NCBI GenBank assembly: GCA_002083435.1 | Contig: LWDJ01000045.1 | Location: 1 to 6,344 of the forward strand | DNA: 6,344 bases | Direction: 5' to 3' | From: Proteobacteria bacterium SG_bin6 | GTDB taxonomy: Bacteria; Pseudomonadota; Alphaproteobacteria; Sphingomonadales; Sphingomonadaceae | Shown: in pieces, positions 1 to 5,143 of the stretch | How positions within the stretch are numbered: the stretch's first letter is position 1 | How the letters are laid out: every line of letters begins with the position of its first letter | Notes under the pieces: generated by a model | The model's input: only the letters and a program-made list of their open reading frames with translations | What the model was told of the DNA's origin: nothing | The model's database searches: none | Program-made: the position numbers and the translations under genes

Positions 1-1672
1 TGATCGTCTCGATGCGCGGCGCGTGCGCGCTCAGCTCGGTGCGGACTTCGCCCAGCGCCTTGGCCATTTCGCCAAGGATATGCGCGCGACCGTCCTTCGC
101 CTGGGCGAGGGCCTTGCGCATGATCTCCTCGGTGATGCCGGCGATCTTGATGTCCATCTGGAGCGAGGTGATGCCCTCGCTGGTGCCGGCGACCTTGAAG
201 TCCATGTCGCCGAGGTGATCCTCGTCACCGAGGATGTCCGACAGGACGGCGAAGTCCTTGCCCTCCAGGATCAGGCCCATCGCGATACCCGATACCGGCC
301 GCTTGATCGGCACGCCGGCGTCCATCAGCGATAGCGAGCCACCGCACACCGTCGCCATCGACGACGAGCCGTTCGACTCGGTGATGTCGCTGGTGACGCG
401 GATCGTGTACGGAAACTCTTCCTTCGACGGCAGCACCGCGTGCAGCGCGCGCCAGGCGAGCTTGCCATGGCCGATGTCGCGCCGCGAGGGCGCGCCGAAA
501 CGGCCCACTTCGCCGACCGAATAGGGCGGGAAGTTATAGTGCAGCATGAAATGTTCGTAGCTGATGCCGTTCAGCCCATCGATCATCTGCTCGGCGTCCT
601 TGGTGCCGAGCGTGGTGGTGGCGATGGTCTGCGTCTCGCCACGGGTGAACAGCGCCGAGCCGTGCGCGCGGGGCAGGAAGTGCACCTCGCACTCGATCGG
701 GCGGATCTGCGTGGTGGTACGACCGTCGATGCGGCGACCGTCCTTCAGGATCGCGCCGCGCACGATTTCCGCCTCCAGCTTCTTGACGAGCTTGATCGCC
801 GCCATCTGCTCCTGCGGGGTCTTGTCCGCCATCGCCGCCCTGGCCTTGGCGCGCGCCGCATTCAGCATCTCGGCGCGATCGGACTTGAGCGTGGTCTTGT
901 AGGCAGCGGCGATATCGTCGCCGATCAGCGCCTTCAGTTCGGCCTTCACCGCCGCGGTATCGTCGGCGAGCTTCAGCTCCCACGGGTCCTTGGCGGCCTG
1001 TTCGGCGAGAGCGATGATCGCGTTGATCACCTGCTGGCTCGCCTTGTGGGCGAACATGACCGCGCCCAGCATCACCTCTTCCGACAGCTCCTTGGCTTCG
1101 GATTCGACCATCATCACCGCGTCCTGCGTGGCGGCGACGACCAGATCGAGCTGGCCGGCGGCGACCTGCGTGTCAGTGGGGTTGAGCAGATAGTCGGTGC
1201 CGTCATAACCGACGCGCGCGGCGCCGATCGGTCCCATGAAGGGCACGCCCGACAAAGTGAGCGCGGCGGAGGCGGCGATCATCGCCAGAATATCGGGCTC
1301 GTTCTCGCCATCATAGCTCAGCACCTGGGCGATGACGTTGATCTCGTTGTAGAAACCTTCGGGGAACAGCGGCCGCACGGGGCGATCGATCAAGCGGCTG
1401 ATCAGCGTCTCGCGCTCGGTGGCGCCGCGCTCACGCTTGAAGAAGCCGCCCGGGATGCGCCCGGCGGCCGAGAATTTTTCCTGATAATGGACGGTCAGCG
1501 GGAAGAAGTCCTGGCCTTCCTTCACGCTCTTGGCGGCGGTGACGGCGCAGAGCACCACCGTTTCGCCGAGCGTCGCGATCACCGCGCCGTCAGCCTGACG
1601 GGCAACCTTCCCCGTTTCGAGTGTCAGCGTCTTGCCGCCCCACTCGATCGATACCTTCTTTGCATCAAACAT
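1..1672 (-). CDS. pnp: Polyribonucleotide nucleotidyltransferase (PNPase), 3' end missing
   Basis: PNPase is a trimeric phosphorolytic 3'-5' exoribonuclease that degrades mRNA to nucleoside diphosphates and can add tails in reverse. Reading from the ATG at 1672-1670 gives 557 codons with no stop, running off the left edge. Visible in order: the first RNase PH-like domain (MFDAKKVSIEWGG start, then FFKRERGATERE and SRLIDRPVRPLFP), the helical linker, and the second RNase PH-like domain with GRRIDGR and ESNGSSSMATVCGG (serines 436-438). The catalytic set fits D485, D491 and K493 in GDEDHLGDMDFKVAGT, one residue off the E. coli numbering. The fragment ends at APRIETI, where the KH domain should begin, so the KH and S1 RNA-binding domains lie outside. 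A GGAAGGA Shine-Dalgarno (about 1679-1685) sits 6 bases before the ATG and fixes the start. It follows rpsO, the usual order. No active-site defect is seen. Confidence 0.98.
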   Translation of the reverse strand, partial: MFDAKKVSIEWGGKTLTLETGKVARQADGAVIATLGETVVLCAVTAAKSVKEGQDFFPLTVHYQEKFSAAGRIPGGFFKRERGATERETLISRLIDRPVRPLFPEGFYNEINVIAQVLSYDGENEPDILAMIAASAALTLSGVPFMGPIGAARVGYDGTDYLLNPTDTQVAAGQLDLVVAATQDAVMMVESEAKELSEEVMLGAVMFAHKASQQVINAIIALAEQAAKDPWELKLADDTAAVKAELKALIGDDIAAAYKTTLKSDRAEMLNAARAKARAAMADKTPQEQMAAIKLVKKLEAEIVRGAILKDGRRIDGRTTTQIRPIECEVHFLPRAHGSALFTRGETQTIATTTLGTKDAEQMIDGLNGISYEHFMLHYNFPPYSVGEVGRFGAPSRRDIGHGKLAWRALHAVLPSKEEFPYTIRVTSDITESNGSSSMATVCGGSLSLMDAGVPIKRPVSGIAMGLILEGKDFAVLSDILGDEDHLGDMDFKVAGTSEGITSLQMDIKIAGITEEIMRKALAQAKDGRAHILGEMAKALGEVRTELSAHAPRIETI

Positions 1673-1691
1673 CTGATTTCCTTCCACCCGG

Positions 1692-1764
1692 CGGCCCTAT
1701 GCCGGCCGGGGCCTCTCAAGTGACGGGCTAGCCGGCCCGTCGCGGTTGCGGGGTAATGTCCCCG
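1692..1764 (-). promoter_or_regulatory. Structured pnp 5' leader with three small hairpins
   Basis: Between the rpsO terminators and the pnp Shine-Dalgarno there are three compact inverted repeats. One has 5-bp arms (1749-1753 / 1760-1764, loop of 6). The second has 7-bp arms GACGGGC/GCCCGTC (1722-1728 / 1735-1741, loop of 6). The third has 5-bp arms (1692-1696 / 1704-1708, loop of 7) with several competing GC pairings, ending 7 bases before the Shine-Dalgarno. None is followed by a U tract, so they are not terminators. In E. coli the pnp leader hairpin is cut by RNase III and the transcript is then controlled by PNPase itself; a similar role here is inference. No convincing sigma70 promoter for pnp was found in the gap. 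Confidence 0.45.
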
Positions 1765-1834
1765 ATGGGCAGCGCCGGATTGCGCCACCTCACGCCTGCC
1801 CGCCGACACCATGTCGCGCGGACGGCAATTCCTT

Positions 1835-1866
1835 AAAACAGCCAAGGCCCGGCTTGAAGCCCGGCC
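1835..1866 (-). terminator. Weak second hairpin with U4, downstream of rpsO
   Basis: Arms 1859-1866 and 1846-1853 (8 bp with one internal mismatch, loop of 5) are followed on the minus strand by a short spacer and TTTT at 1838-1835. It lies just after the stronger terminator 1874-1897. The mismatch and the distance to the U run make it a poor intrinsic terminator by itself; it may be a backup stop or a 3'-end stabilising structure. Confidence 0.35.
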
Positions 1867-1871
1867 AATGC

Positions 1872-1897
1872 AAAAGGGGCGGCCGGAGCCGCCCCTT
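1872..1897 (-). terminator. rpsO intrinsic terminator
   Basis: A perfect 10-bp stem (minus-strand arms AAGGGGCGGC and GCCGCCCCTT, 1888-1897 and 1874-1883) closes a UCCG loop. With its C-G closing pair this is a C(UNCG)G tetraloop, a very stable class. The hairpin begins 4 bases after the rpsO stop codon and runs into TTTT (1875-1872), a short U tract that probably allows partial read-through into pnp. Such attenuation between rpsO and pnp is known in E. coli. Confidence 0.8.
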
Positions 1898-1901
1898 GGG
1901 G

Positions 1902-2171
1902 TTACTTGCGAAGACCGAGCTTCGCGATGATGTCGGTATAACGCGGCCCGTCCTTCTTGCGGAGGTAATCGAGCAGCGCGCGGCGCTTGTTCACCAGCAT
2001 CAGCAGGCCGCGACGCGAGTGATTGTCCTTGGCGTGCGTCTTGAAATGCTGGGTCAGATTCTGGATGCGCTCGGTCAGGATCGCGATCTGCACCTCGGGG
2101 CTGCCGGTGTCGCCCTCGATACGAGCATGTTCCTTGATCAGCGCTTCCTTGCGCTCGGCGGTAATCGACAT
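1902..2171 (-). CDS. rpsO: 30S ribosomal protein S15
   Basis: S15 is a primary 16S rRNA-binding protein that nucleates assembly of the 30S platform and forms a bridge to the 50S subunit. The 89-residue product is the standard family length and reads MSITAERKEALI at the start, TGSPEVQIAILTERI near residues 22-36, then HSRRGLLMLVNKRRALLDYL, the conserved helical rRNA-contact segment, ending KLGLRK. The ATG at 2171-2169 has an AAGGA Shine-Dalgarno at 2182-2178 with a 6-base spacer. The site lies in the 16-base gap after the truB stop, so rpsO is probably co-transcribed with truB. A strong hairpin terminator follows the TAA immediately. In E. coli S15 represses its own translation; the short leader here gives no clear sign of the same structure. 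Confidence 0.98.
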   Translation of the reverse strand: MSITAERKEALIKEHARIEGDTGSPEVQIAILTERIQNLTQHFKTHAKDNHSRRGLLMLVNKRRALLDYLRKKDGPRYTDIIAKLGLRK

Positions 2172-2187
2172 CGTCTTTCCTTCGGCA

Positions 2188-3078
2188 TCACAGGTTGAAG
2201 CCGCGCAGCACGCGCCCGGCTTGGGCGGTGACCGCGATCAGCGCGACGGGCGTATCGCCCAGCAGCGCGAGATATTGGCCATCGGCGGCGGCGAGCCCGA
2301 TCACTTCCCGCCCCTGGCGGAGCGCCCCTGCCTGATCGGGCATGAGGGAAAGAGCCGGGATACCGTCCAGCCCCGCCCCCAATGGCAGGAGTAAGTCTTG
2401 AAGGCGCGCCGCCTGCCCGAATTCGGCGAGCTTGTCCAGCGAAATCGCGTGGGAGAGGTCGAACGGCCCCGCCCGGGTGCGGCGCAGATAACTGACATGC
2501 CCCACCGTGCCGAGCGCGCGCGCGATGTCGCGCGCGAGGCTGCGGATATAGGTGCCCTTGGAGACATGGGCGGTGAGGGTGATCGCGCCCAAATCCTCCC
2601 CGTTCACGGGGAGGATTTTGAGGGCGTGTACCGTCACCGCACGCCGCGCCAGTTCCACCGTCTCCCCCGCTCTGGCGCGATCATAAGCGCGCGCGCCATC
2701 CACCTTCAGCGCGGAATAGGCCGGCGGCACCTGCTCGATCGCACCGGTGAAGTGGGGCAACACCGCCTCCGCCTCGGTGCGCGTTGGCCGGTGTTCGCTC
2801 GTCGCGATCGCGCGCCCTTCGGCATCGAGCGTATCGGTCTCCACCCCGAAGGCGATCGTGAAATCATAAACCTTATCGCTATCGAGCAGCCGCCCCGCGA
2901 GCTTGGTCGCCTCCCCCAGCGCGACCGGCAGTACGCCCGACGCGAGCGGATCGAGCGTGCCGCCATGCCCGACCTTCAGCTTGGGATAGCCGCCCGATCG
3001 CAGCGCGCGCTTCACGGCCGAGACCGCCTGGGTCGAGCCCAGCCCGAGCGGCTTATCGAGGATCAGCCAGCCGTGCAT
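2188..3078 (-). CDS. truB: tRNA pseudouridine(55) synthase TruB
   Basis: TruB converts U55 in the T loop of tRNAs to pseudouridine and also acts as a tRNA folding chaperone. The 296-residue product opens MHGWLILDKPLGLGSTQAV, then carries GHGGTLDPLASGVLP, with catalytic aspartate D43. Other family marks are Y71 in KVYDFTIAFG, QVPPAYSALKVDGARAY (116-132) and SKGTYIRSLARDIARALG (173-190), matching the E. coli active-site blocks. The C-terminal part (about 210-296) looks like the small PUA-like tail. The ATG lies 6 bases after the vapC TAG. No Shine-Dalgarno is visible before it, so translation may be coupled to vapC. Residues 154-163 are encoded by a perfect 12-bp inverted repeat (2591-2618), in a loop that is variable in the family. 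No core residue appears lost. Confidence 0.97.
   Translation of the reverse strand: MHGWLILDKPLGLGSTQAVSAVKRALRSGGYPKLKVGHGGTLDPLASGVLPVALGEATKLAGRLLDSDKVYDFTIAFGVETDTLDAEGRAIATSEHRPTRTEAEAVLPHFTGAIEQVPPAYSALKVDGARAYDRARAGETVELARRAVTVHALKILPVNGEDLGAITLTAHVSKGTYIRSLARDIARALGTVGHVSYLRRTRAGPFDLSHAISLDKLAEFGQAARLQDLLLPLGAGLDGIPALSLMPDQAGALRQGREVIGLAAADGQYLALLGDTPVALIAVTAQAGRVLRGFNL
2591..2618. repeat. Perfect 12-4-12 palindromic element inside truB
   Basis: Left arm AAATCCTCCCCG (2591-2602), loop TTCA (2603-2606), right arm CGGGGAGGATTT (2607-2618): 12 of 12 pairs match. On the mRNA strand it forms a 12-bp stem with a UGAA loop and is read as K154-I-L-P-V-N-G-E-D-L163 of TruB, just before the SKGTYIR block. 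Its A/T-containing outer arms are unlike the simple GC-codon palindromes elsewhere in the window. The CCTCCCCG/CGGGGAGG core resembles small palindromic repeats I recall as common in sphingomonad and related genomes. That resemblance is from memory and was not checked by search. There is no second copy in this window. Confidence 0.7.
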
Positions 3079-3084
3079 CGCGGG

Positions 3085-3471
3085 CTAAAGCGTTTCGATC
3101 GGCAGCGGGCTGGCCGCAGCTGCCACGCGAGCGACCTTCTGGTCGAATGTTACGAAGGCATCGGCACTGCGCGAGCCATGAAGATGGAGCATATCGGCGA
3201 AATCAGCCCCTGCCGCGAAGCGCTCGATCGCCCAGCACAGTCCATCGGCATCGCCGACACTGACCGAGGGCAGGTCGATCAGATCGCGTAAGGTCGCGGC
3301 CACGCTCGCCCGGTCCATCGCATAGCGCGAGCCGAGCAGCCAGGCGGTTTCGAGCAAGACCGTGTCGGCGATGAAGCAAGACGCCTGCAGCAGCTGCGCC
3401 GCGCGGGCGCTCTGCGCCGGCTCGTCGCCCACGACGAAGCGCGCGAGCACGTTTGTATCGACTGATTTCAT
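3085..3471 (-). CDS. vapC: VapC-type PIN-domain ribonuclease toxin
   Basis: This is a predicted type II toxin: PIN-domain RNases of the VapC group cut specific tRNAs or rRNA and stop translation unless bound by their antitoxin. The 128-residue product is typical in length. Its acidic Mg2+ site is intact: D5 in VDTNVLARF, E41 in LLETAWLL, D90/D93 in GADFADMLHLH, and D110 in VTFDQKVA. The start chosen is the ATG at 3471-3469, because it begins MKSVDTN, the canonical PIN N-terminus, and overlaps the vapB stop as ATGA; the upstream in-frame extension to 3501 lies inside vapB and is rejected. The toxin ends with TAG 6 bases before truB, with no terminator between them. Its actual RNA target cannot be told from sequence. 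The subfamily name is by similarity only. Confidence 0.92.
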   Translation of the reverse strand: MKSVDTNVLARFVVGDEPAQSARAAQLLQASCFIADTVLLETAWLLGSRYAMDRASVAATLRDLIDLPSVSVGDADGLCWAIERFAAGADFADMLHLHGSRSADAFVTFDQKVARVAAAASPLPIETL

Positions 3472-3749
3472 CCGTCCCAGCGCGGTCCACCGCGCACCCA
3501 CATTTCGGCGAGGGCCTCGTCCATCTCCTCGATCGACACCGCCGGCCCCTGATAGCCCACGCGCCCCCGGATTCGCGCCGCGATCGCTTCGAAACTTTCG
3601 CCCGATTTGCGCGCCTGCTTACGCAGCAGCACCCCATCGGCGCGCTCGACAATCTCCAGCCGATCGCCGACCGCGAGGTTCAGCCGGTCTCGCACATCCT
3701 TGGGGATGACCACCTGCCCTTTGGCCGAAAGCGTCGTGCGGGCGTTCAT
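3468..3749 (-). CDS. vapB: VapB-type antitoxin with AbrB/SpoVT DNA-binding domain
   Basis: Predicted antitoxin and autorepressor of the pair. Residues about 4-48 form an AbrB/MazE/SpoVT swapped-hairpin domain (TTLSAKGQVVIPKDVRDRL, then GDRLEIVERADGVLLRK), which binds DNA palindromes as a dimer. Residues about 50-93 are the likely toxin-binding tail, with SIEEMDEALAEMW as an amphipathic helix. The 93-residue length is normal for the family. The ATG at 3749-3747 has no Shine-Dalgarno; instead a TTGACA -35 and a probable -10 place the transcript start at or within a base of the ATG, so the mRNA is probably leaderless. A perfect palindrome at 3752-3771 is the likely operator. The stop TGA overlaps the vapC ATG by 4 bases, which couples the two genes in translation. 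The family call is strong; the exact antitoxin class name is less certain. Confidence 0.9.
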   Translation of the reverse strand: MNARTTLSAKGQVVIPKDVRDRLNLAVGDRLEIVERADGVLLRKQARKSGESFEAIAARIRGRVGYQGPAVSIEEMDEALAEMWVRGGPRWDG

Positions 3750-3751
3750 AT

Positions 3752-3771
3752 CGGTAAGATGCGTCTTACCG
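3752..3771. promoter_or_regulatory. Probable VapB(C) operator palindrome
   Basis: A perfect inverted repeat with 8-bp arms and a 4-base centre, CGGTAAGATGCGTCTTACCG on the plus strand. It ends 3 bases upstream of the vapB ATG and covers the predicted -10 and half of the promoter spacer. Binding here would block RNA polymerase, as expected for autorepression by an AbrB-type antitoxin and its toxin complex. The palindrome is seen directly; the role is inferred from family behaviour. Confidence 0.75.
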
Positions 3772-3784
3772 TGGCGACTGTCAA
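3756..3784 (-). promoter_or_regulatory. Predicted vapBC promoter (sigma70-like)
   Basis: Perfect -35 hexamer TTGACA at 3784-3779, a 17-base spacer, then CATCTT at 3761-3756 as the -10 (3 of 6 to consensus, including the A at position 2 and the final T). The -35 overlaps the tdk stop codon. The expected start point is about 7 bases further on, at the vapB ATG (3749) or the base before it. The weak -10 lies within the operator arms. With no terminator before truB, this promoter could also feed truB and rpsO. Confidence 0.6.
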
Positions 3785-4368
3785 TCGCCGCCGCCCGATC
3801 CCGCCAGCGCAGCGTTGAAATGCTTGCGGCACAGCGCGACGTAGCGCTCGTTGCCTCCGATCTGCGTCTGCGCTCCTTTCGCCAGCGCGCGGCCCTGATC
3901 GTCGACGCGCAGGTTCATCGTGGCCTTGGCACCGCAATCGCACACCGATTTGATCTCCTCCAGCATATCGGCGATCGCCAGCAGCCGCGCCGAGCCGGGG
4001 AAAAGCGCGCCCAGAAAATCGGTGCGCAGGCCATAGCAGAGCACCGGCACCCGGCGCTCATCGACCAGCCGGGCGAGCTGATCGACCTGCGCCGTGCTCA
4101 GGAACTGCGCTTCGTCCACCAGCACACAGGCGAGCGGGGCGGCGTCGGCGGTAACGCAGGCGTAAAGATCGGTCGTCGCGTCGAACATGATCGCCGGCGC
4201 GCTCAGGCCGATCCGCGAGCCGATCACCCCCGGCCCCGCGCGCGTATCGATCGCGGCGGTGAACAGCATCGTGCGCATCCCGCGCTCGCGATAGTTGAAA
4301 TCGGCCTGGAGCAGCGTGGTCGATTTGCCGGCGTTCATGCTGGCATAATAGAAATAAAGCTTGGCCAC
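3781..4368 (-). CDS. tdk: Thymidine kinase (TK1/type II family)
   Basis: Salvage enzyme that phosphorylates thymidine to dTMP with ATP in the cytosol. The 195-residue product matches the bacterial TK1-like family from end to end. It has a P-loop YASMNAGKSTTL with K15, the ERGMRT segment (28-33), VDEAQFL with the catalytic base E86, and YGLRTDFLG (112-120). The zinc/lasso ligands are C143 and C145 in VCDCGAKATM and C180 and H183 in GGNERYVALCRKHF. The start is GTG at 4368-4366; the next ATG (codon 11) lies inside the P-loop and cannot be the start. It begins 15 bases after the rbfA stop, with only a weak GAGGG that overlaps that stop as a possible ribosome site. It has no functional link to its RNA-processing neighbours. 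All catalytic residues are present. Confidence 0.96.
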   Translation of the reverse strand: MAKLYFYYASMNAGKSTTLLQADFNYRERGMRTMLFTAAIDTRAGPGVIGSRIGLSAPAIMFDATTDLYACVTADAAPLACVLVDEAQFLSTAQVDQLARLVDERRVPVLCYGLRTDFLGALFPGSARLLAIADMLEEIKSVCDCGAKATMNLRVDDQGRALAKGAQTQIGGNERYVALCRKHFNAALAGSGGGD

Positions 4369-4383
4369 CGCGGGTTAGCGCCC

Positions 4384-4764
4384 TCAATCCTCGCCCAGGT
4401 CGCGGGCGACTGCCGGCGCGCGCAGCAGCGCGTCGATCTTGCCGCCTTCGTCGAAGCTTTCGTCGAGCAGGAAGCGCAGCTTGGCGGCATATTTCAGCTG
4501 CACCCGCCGCGCGACCTCGCTCTGGAGATAGGCGGTGTTGGTGCGTAGCGCCTTCAGCACTACCGCCTCGTCGCGCCCGAGCAGCGGCTTCACGAACGCG
4601 GTCGCGGTGCGCAGATCGGGCGCCATGCGGACCTCGGTGACGGTCACGGTCGCGCCGCTCAGGACCGGATCATGCACCTCGCCGCGCATCAATATGTCCG
4701 ACAGGGCGTGGCGCACCTGCTCGCCGACGCGCAAGGTGCGGTGCGAGCGCGCTTCATTGCCCAT
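4384..4764 (-). CDS. rbfA: 30S ribosome-binding factor RbfA
   Basis: RbfA is a small KH-type protein that binds the immature 30S subunit near the 16S 5' helix and is needed for late maturation, especially in the cold. The 126-residue product shows the family pattern: TLRVGEQVRHALSDILMRGEVHDPVLSG (about 10-37), then ATVTVTEVRMAPDLRTATAFVKPL, and a C-terminal helix with LKYAAKLRFLLDESFDEG carrying the family's P/A-x-L-x-F-xx-D-x-S/D-like end. I chose the ATG at 4764-4762, with GGGGG upstream at a spacing of 7. An in-frame GTG at 4770-4768 overlaps the VOC stop as GTGA and would add two residues. The longer open frame upstream lies inside the VOC gene and is discarded. The next gene downstream is tdk, not the usual truB. 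Confidence 0.96.
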   Translation of the reverse strand: MGNEARSHRTLRVGEQVRHALSDILMRGEVHDPVLSGATVTVTEVRMAPDLRTATAFVKPLLGRDEAVVLKALRTNTAYLQSEVARRVQLKYAAKLRFLLDESFDEGGKIDALLRAPAVARDLGED

Positions 4765-4766
4765 GT

Positions 4767-5141
4767 TCACGCCCCCGCTACCGGCGTGTAGAACACCAGC
4801 CGGTTGTACGAGGGATCGTGGACGCCGAGCTCGATCATCCCCCAGTCCTGCGTCACCGGCGCGCCGGGCCGGGCGTTCTCGAACGCGCGCGATTGCAGCT
4901 CGGCGGCATAAGCGAACACATCGTCCACCGCGATCCGCACCGCCATGCCGGGCGCGCCATCGCCATAATGTTCGGACAGATGCAGCGCGCACCCGCCCCG
5001 ACGTACCTCCATGTAGAGCGGCATATCGGGGGCGAAGCGGTGCTCGAAGCCGACCTCGAACCCCAGGAAATCGAGGTAGAAAGCCTTGGTCCGCCGCTCA
5101 TCGAAGCTGCGCAGGATGGGGATCGGCGCGCCGAACCCCAT
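4767..5141 (-). CDS. VOC / glyoxalase-bleomycin resistance-like protein
   Basis: A small protein of the vicinal oxygen chelate fold, closest in feel to the 'glyoxalase superfamily / bleomycin resistance' group, which includes drug-binding and uncharacterised members. It has 124 residues from the ATG at 5141-5139. Seen in order: GAPIPILRSFDERRTKAFYLDFLGFEVGFEHRF (first beta-alpha-beta-beta-beta unit), MPLYMEVRRGGCALHLSEHYGDG, MAVRIAVDDVFAYAAELQ (second unit), and GMIELGVHDPSYNRLVFYTP at the end. The EHRF and HLSEH motifs recur in this subgroup. I cannot assign a substrate or state whether metal is bound. An in-frame GTG at 5147-5145 overlaps the infB stop (GTGA) and would add two residues; neither start has a Shine-Dalgarno. 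It sits between infB and rbfA, which are usually adjacent, and so is an accessory member of the operon. Confidence 0.88.
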   Translation of the reverse strand: MGFGAPIPILRSFDERRTKAFYLDFLGFEVGFEHRFAPDMPLYMEVRRGGCALHLSEHYGDGAPGMAVRIAVDDVFAYAAELQSRAFENARPGAPVTQDWGMIELGVHDPSYNRLVFYTPVAGA

Positions 5142-5143
5142 CG

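Noticed and set aside
440..1723. Long plus-strand open frame of 427 codons opposite pnp
   Set aside because: It is a shadow of pnp; the minus strand encodes a full, conserved PNPase and the plus-strand product has no recognisable domain.
1624..1845. Possible small gene (73 codons) on the minus strand in the rpsO-pnp gap
   Set aside because: It overlaps the pnp start in another frame, lacks a ribosome site and has no recognisable motif.
2517..2536. 9-bp inverted repeat of CGCG-type sequence with 2-base centre in truB
   Set aside because: It is built from alternating Ala/Arg codons (LARDIARAL) in a GC-rich gene and has too short a loop; codon bias explains it.
2398..3291. Plus-strand open frame of 297 codons opposite truB and vapC
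   Set aside because: Antisense shadow of two clear genes; Arg/His-rich translation typical of GC-rich reverse frames.
3472..3501. Upstream start for VapC adding 10 residues
   Set aside because: It falls within vapB, and the PIN domain normally starts M-x-x-V-D-T-N; the ATGA overlap gives the better start.
3607..4548. Plus-strand open frame of 313 codons opposite tdk and rbfA
   Set aside because: Antisense shadow with low-complexity Arg/Ala composition; tdk on the minus strand has all catalytic motifs.
4765..4992. N-terminal extension of RbfA by about 75 residues
   Set aside because: The extension lies entirely inside the VOC gene and is Arg-rich; RbfA homologues begin near the ATG at 4764.
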